The notes under the pieces are model-generated. The model saw nothing but the letters and a program-made list of their open reading frames with translations. It was not told the DNA's origin and made no database searches. From contig DASVAA010000185.1 of NCBI GenBank assembly GCA_036376595.1, positions 1-28,972 on the forward strand: a stretch of 28,972 nt of DNA, given 5' to 3'. Both the position numbers and the translations under genes were made by a program. Origin of the DNA: SMAG-U1939 sp036376595 (GTDB lineage: Bacteria > Chloroflexota > Ktedonobacteria > Ktedonobacterales > JADMIN01). Every line of letters starts with the position of its first letter. The stretch's first letter is position 1. Shown here piece after piece: positions 24,172 to 28,972 of the stretch.

Positions 24172-24201
24172 ATTGTATCGCGCGAGTCAAGAGCGCGTCA
24201 A
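24172..24201 (-). promoter_or_regulatory. Promoter of the ABC exporter-TetR operon
   Basis: On the minus strand, TTGACG (24201-24196), 18 bases, TACAAT (24177-24172). Transcription should start near 24165, leaving a leader of about 110 bases before ATG 24056. A second TTGACT sits inside the spacer but lacks a matching -10. Confidence 0.6.
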
Positions 24202-24253
24202 GAGGGAGAGGGGTGATGGGGAATGCGATGGGCACGTCGTGGCAAGAGCAGCG

Positions 24254-24337
24254 ACGTGGGCTGAAGGACCCACGGGTAATCCTGGATGGCGATGGGATGG
24301 TAAGATGAGCAGGCGGACTGAACTCCCGAGGCTAATC
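24254..24337 (+). repeat. REP doublet 1 (84 bp)
   Basis: Two REP hairpins in the same direction: 24254-24281 (stem GTGGG/CCCAC around CTGAAGGA, ending GGGTAATC) and 24311-24337 (decayed stem CGGA/TCCCG, ending GGCTAATC). A 29-base spacer ending TAAGATGAGC separates them. Length, spacer size and the spacer's 3' half match the two doublets that flank the transposase gene at 26188 and 26811. Confidence 0.8.
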
Positions 24338-24403
24338 GCGGAGCACAAGGGGATCGTGGGGCAGGCGAAGGGATCGGGAGCCGAGGGGATCGTGGGATGT
24401 GGC

Positions 24404-24430
24404 AGGCGGGCTGAAGTCCCGCGGCTAATC
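24404..24430 (+). repeat. Single REP hairpin, forward
   Basis: Stem GCGGG/CCCGC around CTGAAGT, ending GGCTAATC. It is preceded by GAGGGGATCGTGGG, a remnant of the doublet spacer that is also seen at about 24350. Confidence 0.75.
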
Positions 24431-24529
24431 GCGGAGGGCGAGATTTCACGCTCTCGCACCACTTGCGGCAGTGGTCCATGCGCGTTCCGAGGTTTCGCTC
24501 GCGCCCCCGCGGCACAGATGGCGCATGAG

Positions 24530-24557
24530 GATTACCCGCGGGTCCTTCAGCCCGCCT
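24530..24557 (-). repeat. Single REP hairpin, reverse
   Basis: Perfect copy in reverse (stem GCGGG/CCCGC, loop CTGAAGGA, ending GGGTAATC on the minus strand). With the forward copy at 24404 it forms an inverted pair about 100 bases apart, a BIME-like arrangement. Confidence 0.8.
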
Positions 24558-24626
24558 CCTCGCCCCAAACACATATTTGCCCATCGCGGCAATCCCACAG
24601 TTGATCCACTCGTTGAGGCGTCAGGG

Positions 24627-24818
24627 TCAACGCCGCGCCTGTGGCGGATCAAAGAGATTGCGCGCCTGCCGCACGCCTCCTAGGTTGCCGCTCAATGCCT
24701 CGCCGCGATTGCCGCGCATGTCGTTGTCCTCGAAGTTGCCCCCGCCCTCACCTGCGACGCAGACGCCGTATTCATTTGCGTTGATGAGGTTCGCCCTCGC
24801 GAGGGCATTTCCTCCCGC
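24627..24818 (-). pseudogene. Out-of-frame C-terminal end of the TIR/beta-helix gene
   Basis: The frame from 24818 to the stop at 24627 continues the beta-helix pattern of the gene before it: GGNALARANLINANEYGVCV, then AGEGGGNFEDNDMRGN and more. It has no start of its own. Skipping the single T at 24819 (minus strand) joins the two frames as VYIG-AGGNALARANL, a regular beta-helix turn. The joined product would be about 440 residues. Confidence 0.7.
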
Positions 24819-25950
24819 ATCCAATGTAGACACCATAGCGATTTGCATAGACTGAGTTTTGCTCCAGTACAGCGCTTCCCCGCTCAATCCAGATGCCGCA
24901 CCCGTTGTTGTGGACGCGATTGCTTCTTATCGTTACGTCGCGCGCGCCAGCTACATTGATGCCCTCATCGATGCAATCGCCTATTTCATTTTGCTCTATG
25001 TGAGCTTTGCCCGCCACTTGGATGCCAGGGTTGCACCTGCGGATGATGCATCTGGCGACGAATGGTGCCGCCCGTTCACCAACCCGGATGCCATATGCAT
25101 TCTTGCGGGCATCGCGGCGATCGGCGTTTGCGTGGTTGGCGATCACACGCTGCTCGATATCCGGTCTGCCGAACTGGATATCCAGGATGGGGGTATAGAT
25201 CGTATTAAGGCCATCGCTGCTAGCACACCCGCTCCCATCCAGCGCGAGACCAAATAGGCGACCGCGCGGAGCTTCAAACATGATCCCGCCCTGGGCAATA
25301 ACTACGACATCTTCGGTCGTTGCCCCTGTGCCGGCCAATTCAAGTTGTTTCGTGATCTTGAGTTTACCCTCGCGATACAATCCCGCCCGTATCTCGATGC
25401 GATCTCCTGGCTGTGCCGCTTTAATTGCCTCAGCAATCGTCTTGTAATCCCCGCCTCCTTGACAGTCTACGACAAGCGTGCGTCCCGACGGTGTGGCGCC
25501 GGGCACTGGCGGGACAGGCGACTTCGGCGCGTTATCGGGTTGAACATTGAGGCCCAACGCGTTGATGAGTCCAGCCAGCGCGGACTGGTAGTCGCGCGTC
25601 GCGTCGTAGCGATGTAGCGGCGCCCAGGTCGCGGGAATCTCCTTGTCGGAGCAGGGCGCGGCAAGTATGGGGATTACGCCGCGCATGCTGTGCTTCGCCA
25701 CTTGAAGCAGTGCCGCAGTCACTTCCATCTGCACAAACTCGGACCGCAACGCAGTCGGAGTCATCACCAACACGAGCCACTGACGATCTCTAAGCCCCTC
25801 ATCGATCTTCTTGAGGAAGTTGTCATAGGCAATATCGGCGAAATCTACCCACACGTCGGCGCCCGCGTGAGTGAGGTCATCGGCGAGCTTCTTGGCAAAC
25901 GCATCATCCGCGTGGCTGTGCGAGAGAAACACGCGCACTCGATCCGACAT
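24772..25950 (-). CDS. TIR domain fused to right-handed beta-helix (frameshifted near the end)
   Basis: 392 codons from ATG 25950 (GAGAGGTGG upstream); the frame is open to 25998, but the TIR domain begins right here. Residues 1-135 form a TIR domain: VRVFLSHSHADD, DVWVDFADIAYDN and LVLVMTPTALRSEFVQMEV, with E76 in the position of the NAD-cleaving glutamate of SARM1 (W-x-x-x-E pattern, here F-V-Q-M-E). A Pro-rich linker follows. From about 158 comes a pectin-lyase-like beta-helix that starts DYKTIAEAIKAAQPGDRIEI and carries repeated N-x-I/V turns such as IEQNEIGDCIDEGINV, VTIRSNRVHNNGCGIWI and LEQNSVYANRYGVYI. No signal peptide, so it is cytoplasmic. The beta-helix probably senses or binds a partner and the TIR domain is the likely effector. 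The frame breaks at 24819. Confidence 0.8.
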   Translation of the reverse strand: MSDRVRVFLSHSHADDAFAKKLADDLTHAGADVWVDFADIAYDNFLKKIDEGLRDRQWLVLVMTPTALRSEFVQMEVTAALLQVAKHSMRGVIPILAAPCSDKEIPATWAPLHRYDATRDYQSALAGLINALGLNVQPDNAPKSPVPPVPGATPSGRTLVVDCQGGGDYKTIAEAIKAAQPGDRIEIRAGLYREGKLKITKQLELAGTGATTEDVVVIAQGGIMFEAPRGRLFGLALDGSGCASSDGLNTIYTPILDIQFGRPDIEQRVIANHANADRRDARKNAYGIRVGERAAPFVARCIIRRCNPGIQVAGKAHIEQNEIGDCIDEGINVAGARDVTIRSNRVHNNGCGIWIERGSAVLEQNSVYANRYGVYIGCGRKCPREGEPHQRK

Positions 25951-26044
25951 GGAATACCACCTCTCACCGTAGCTCTCAGTGCGACGAGTATAGGACACGG
26001 GCGGCTACTTGGCAAGCGTGAGGTAGCCCTGGCGCATGAACGCC

Positions 26045-26064
26045 GGGCAAGACAGGTCTCGCCC
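26045..26064. repeat. Hairpin repeat related to the TAGGGGCG family
   Basis: Stem GGGCAAGAC/GTCTCGCCC with a 2-base loop and one mismatch. In reverse it reads TAGGGGCGAGAC and onward, the same opening as the copies at 4518 and 20280, with different arm bases that still pair. Confidence 0.5.
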
Positions 26065-26187
26065 CTACGCGCCCTCGCCTGAACGGCGGCGGTCACCCAC
26101 TTCGGCTGATAGTTCCTACCGGAGAGTCTGTGCTGAGGGGTCGTCTGGAAGGCGGACGGCGCGGGGCGAGGGGATCGTGGGGCGGGG

Positions 26188-26271
26188 AGGCGGGCTGAAG
26201 GACCCGCGGCTAATCAAGGATAGCGAGAGGATCGTAAGATGAGCAGGCAGGCTGAAGTCCCGCGGGTAATC
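26188..26271 (+). repeat. REP doublet 2 (84 bp), left flank of the transposase gene
   Basis: REP 26188-26215 (stem GCGGG/CCCGC, loop CTGAAGGA, GGCTAATC) and REP 26245-26271 (ending GGGTAATC) with a 29-base spacer ending in TAAGATGAGC. It ends 22 bases before the ATG of the transposase gene. Confidence 0.85.
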
Positions 26272-26293
26272 CCTTACGCATCAGGCTTTTCGC

Positions 26294-26725
26294 ATGCCAG
26301 GACCGGATACAAAGAGGCGAGGTGATCGTGTGGGCGGCGAGCGCGTCTATTATCATGTGGTGTTCACGGTCACGCGCGGCAAGCCAGTATTTCTCAATCC
26401 CGAGATTGACGAGCATTTCAAGCGCCTTGCGCATGAGTCTGCCAAGCAGCATGGGTGGTCACTGGTCGAGTTGGAAACCATGCCAAACCACGTGCATATC
26501 CTGATCGAGAAGGCGCCGTGGCAGGACCTGTCGCAGATCGTGCGCCTCCTCAAAGGGATGACCGCGCGTCGCATCTTGCAGCAGTTCGAGTGGCTGCGCG
26601 GCGAGCTGAACTCGTATCACTTCTGGAACCGCGGCTTCCACTACGTGCGGCACACCGATGAGTCCCTGCCGACCGTGCGTGCGTATATCCACAACCAGCG
26701 GCGCGCGGGCGGCCTCTCCGAATAG
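26294..26725 (+). CDS. IS200-like Y1 transposase, REP-associated (RAYT type)
   Basis: 143 residues from ATG 26294, which has no clear ribosome binding site; GTG 26330 follows GAGGTGAT and may be the true start (131 residues). The HUH motif is PNHVHIL (H66, H68), and the single catalytic tyrosine is Y131 in TVRAYIHNQRR. YHVVFTVTRGKPVF and WNRGFHYVRHT are further marks of the Transposase_17 family. These enzymes cut single-stranded DNA at hairpins through a 5'-phosphotyrosine link. All motifs are intact. It lies between two REP doublets in inverted orientation and has no TnpB gene beside it, the setting of a domesticated RAYT that spreads REP elements rather than itself. Confidence 0.9.
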   Translation: MPGPDTKRRGDRVGGERVYYHVVFTVTRGKPVFLNPEIDEHFKRLAHESAKQHGWSLVELETMPNHVHILIEKAPWQDLSQIVRLLKGMTARRILQQFEWLRGELNSYHFWNRGFHYVRHTDESLPTVRAYIHNQRRAGGLSE

Positions 26726-26810
26726 ATATCCGTCGTCTCGCGGCATCATGGGGATTCTCGTCCACCAGGTGCTCTCGCGTATCAGCGCCCGCTCGACTCG
26801 TACTCACTGG

Positions 26811-26894
26811 GATTACCCGCGGGTCTTTCAGCCCGCCTCCTCATCCTACGATCCCCTCGCCCTTCGGGATTAGCCAAGGGACTTTAGGACGCCT
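26811..26894 (-). repeat. REP doublet 3 (84 bp), right flank of the transposase gene, inverted
   Basis: Reverse copies at 26811-26838 (good stem GCGGG/CCCGC, loop CTGAAAGA) and 26868-26894 (decayed stem), with a 29-base spacer that reads GAGGGGATCGTAGGATGAGG on the minus strand. It overlaps the 3' end of the following acetyltransferase gene. Confidence 0.85.
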
Positions 26895-27928
26895 GCTCGC
26901 CCCACGATCCCCTCGCCCCGCACCGGCCGGTTGCAACGACGTGCTGTCACGACGCGCTCACCAAGTACCTTGACCATGATCATCCGGTCGTAGCGCTGCT
27001 CCACCAGGCCCAGCTCGCTTGCCAGCGAGGGCGAGCCGGCGCACAGGGCGTCGGCATGAGCCGCGCTTGGCAGGTGCAGGGCCACGGGTGAGCCAGGCGT
27101 GTAGCCATTGGCGCCGTCCACCGGGAGCAGTTCCGTCAGCCGCTGGACAGCCTGCCGCTCGGTCGCGGTGCCCCAGAGTGCGGGTTGCAGGCCGAAATCG
27201 AGGTTCCATTGCGCTGTGCGCAGATAGAGATCGCCGTAGCCGATCAGCCGTCCGTCCTGCTCGATGGCGTACATTCGCTGGGCCTCGCGCGGCACGTGGA
27301 GGGGGTAGTAGGTCGCGAGCATGGGCGCCAACACCGGCACGCTGGCCGCGACCTCCATCTCGTACACCCCCTGCAGCGTCTCTGCCGCCTGCCGACGGTC
27401 GAGGGGGCGTAGCGTGAGGTCGGCGGTGGTCGCGGTAGTCGCGGACGGAGAGGGCGGCGAAGGCACGAACGTGAAGTAGCGGTAGCGCTGCTCCTGGTAG
27501 CCGAGCCGGCGGTAGAGCGTGACCGCGGGCGTGTTGGCCGCCGTCACGGCCAGCTTGAGGAGCGGACGCTGCTCGCGCCGCGCCAGGTCCTCGGCGAGGA
27601 GCATCAGGCGATGCGCCAGACCCTGGCCGCGATAGCGGGCGTCTACATTGATGTCGTCAATGTGCAGGACGCGGATGTCCTTGCGCTGCTCGCGGCGCAG
27701 ATACATGATCGCCGCCATCTCGCCGCGAATCATCCAGCCCTGCTCGCGGGCGAAGTACAGGGGGAAAAGCACGTGTTGGAACGCGACGCGCCTGAGGACG
27801 CCGCCCGAGCGGAGCTGATCGATCAGGGCGTCGGTGTCAGGGGGATAGGCGCGCAACATGTGGCGCACCGCGCGCCCGTGCTGCCAGAGGTGGATGCGCC
27901 GCGGCGAAGTGGCCGAAGGAGATGGCAT
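26870..27928 (-). CDS. GNAT-family acetyltransferase
   Basis: 352 residues from ATG 27928, which follows AGGGAAG; starts further out (27976, 28066) are less likely. The N-terminal GNAT domain carries the acetyl-CoA motif INVDARYRGQGLAHRLM, then LKLAVTAANTPAVTLYRRLG and YRYF. The C-terminal half (about 185-330) resembles a second, weaker GNAT-like fold with VYAI-type strands, as in two-domain members. The substrate is unknown. The last 15 or so residues (GEGIVGRAGVLKSLG) are encoded by the spacer and hairpin of a REP element, and the TAA stop is the TAATC end of that REP. The ancestral C-terminus was therefore replaced or lost. Confidence 0.85.
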   Translation of the reverse strand: MPSPSATSPRRIHLWQHGRAVRHMLRAYPPDTDALIDQLRSGGVLRRVAFQHVLFPLYFAREQGWMIRGEMAAIMYLRREQRKDIRVLHIDDINVDARYRGQGLAHRLMLLAEDLARREQRPLLKLAVTAANTPAVTLYRRLGYQEQRYRYFTFVPSPPSPSATTATTADLTLRPLDRRQAAETLQGVYEMEVAASVPVLAPMLATYYPLHVPREAQRMYAIEQDGRLIGYGDLYLRTAQWNLDFGLQPALWGTATERQAVQRLTELLPVDGANGYTPGSPVALHLPSAAHADALCAGSPSLASELGLVEQRYDRMIMVKVLGERVVTARRCNRPVRGEGIVGRAGVLKSLG

Positions 27929-28155
27929 CGCACTTCCCTGAAGCGACAAGAGATAACGGGGGATCAGGGCGGTCATCTTGAGTGTACAGCCAGGGTCAAA
28001 TGTGGAGGATGGCCAGGAGCGAGACAATAACAGGTGACTGCGGCACGCCGGGTGACTGGCGGTCACGCAGCAGGCGTGCTAGAATCGCGTCATCACGCAC
28101 AAGCGCGCGGCTACGATCAACGCCGGCAGACCGGCAGCGCAGGAGGCGAACACGC

Positions 28156-28972
<817 letters not shown>

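Noticed and set aside
24254..26894. REP hairpins as a CRISPR array
   Set aside because: Units are palindromic, occur in both directions, the 29-base spacers are alike rather than unique, and there are no cas genes.

Overview
The window is GC-rich (coding regions look roughly 65-70% GC) bacterial chromosome. It has no ribosomal or core information genes that would place it firmly. The protein styles, a small two-helix membrane protein of a kind seen in Ktedonobacteria and actinobacteria, hairpin repeats beginning TAGGGGCG, and REP-like repeats with an IS200-type transposase suggest Chloroflexota (Ktedonobacteria-like). That placement is an inference from recalled families, not from an alignment.

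Left part (1-7.2 kb): the last codons of a TPR-like protein; a FtsX/MacB-type ABC permease and its ATPase, which carries an AbrB/SpoVT-like C-terminal tail; a VOC dioxygenase-like gene overlapping a DUF1963 gene by 4 bases; a secreted HNH-type lipoprotein; a two-helix membrane protein; and a truncated TIR-domain gene. Middle part (7.3-14 kb): an acyl-CoA synthetase; tRNA-Thr(CGT) with a recognisable promoter; an HNH endonuclease gene broken by one amber codon; a small conserved-looking ORF with a SAM methyltransferase; and a molybdopterin-binding (xanthine dehydrogenase/CoxL form II-like) large subunit with no partner subunits nearby.

14.2-17.3 kb is a four-gene restriction-modification island, all on the minus strand: Dam-like adenine methyltransferase, beta-class SPPY methyltransferase, XRE controller protein, and a BstYI/BglII-type restriction enzyme with its D-x8-E-V-Q active site. 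A perfect 8-bp inverted repeat sits just upstream of the controller gene and is a good candidate for its operator. Next come a membrane-anchored clan-A glycoside hydrolase, a single-domain response regulator, and an operon made of a heterodimeric ABC exporter plus a TetR repressor, with a promoter (TTGACG-N18-TACAAT) and an overlapping imperfect palindrome upstream.

The most unusual part is 24.25-26.9 kb. An IS200-like (RAYT-type) transposase gene is flanked by inverted copies of an 84-bp doublet, each made of two REP hairpins 29 bases apart. A third 84-bp doublet and two single REPs lie about 2 kb away, on the far side of a gene encoding a TIR domain fused to a right-handed beta-helix. That gene has a +1 frameshift near its 3' end. 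The right-hand doublet runs into the 3' end of an acetyltransferase gene and supplies its last residues and its stop codon. The window closes with a cytochrome P450 gene cut by the window edge.
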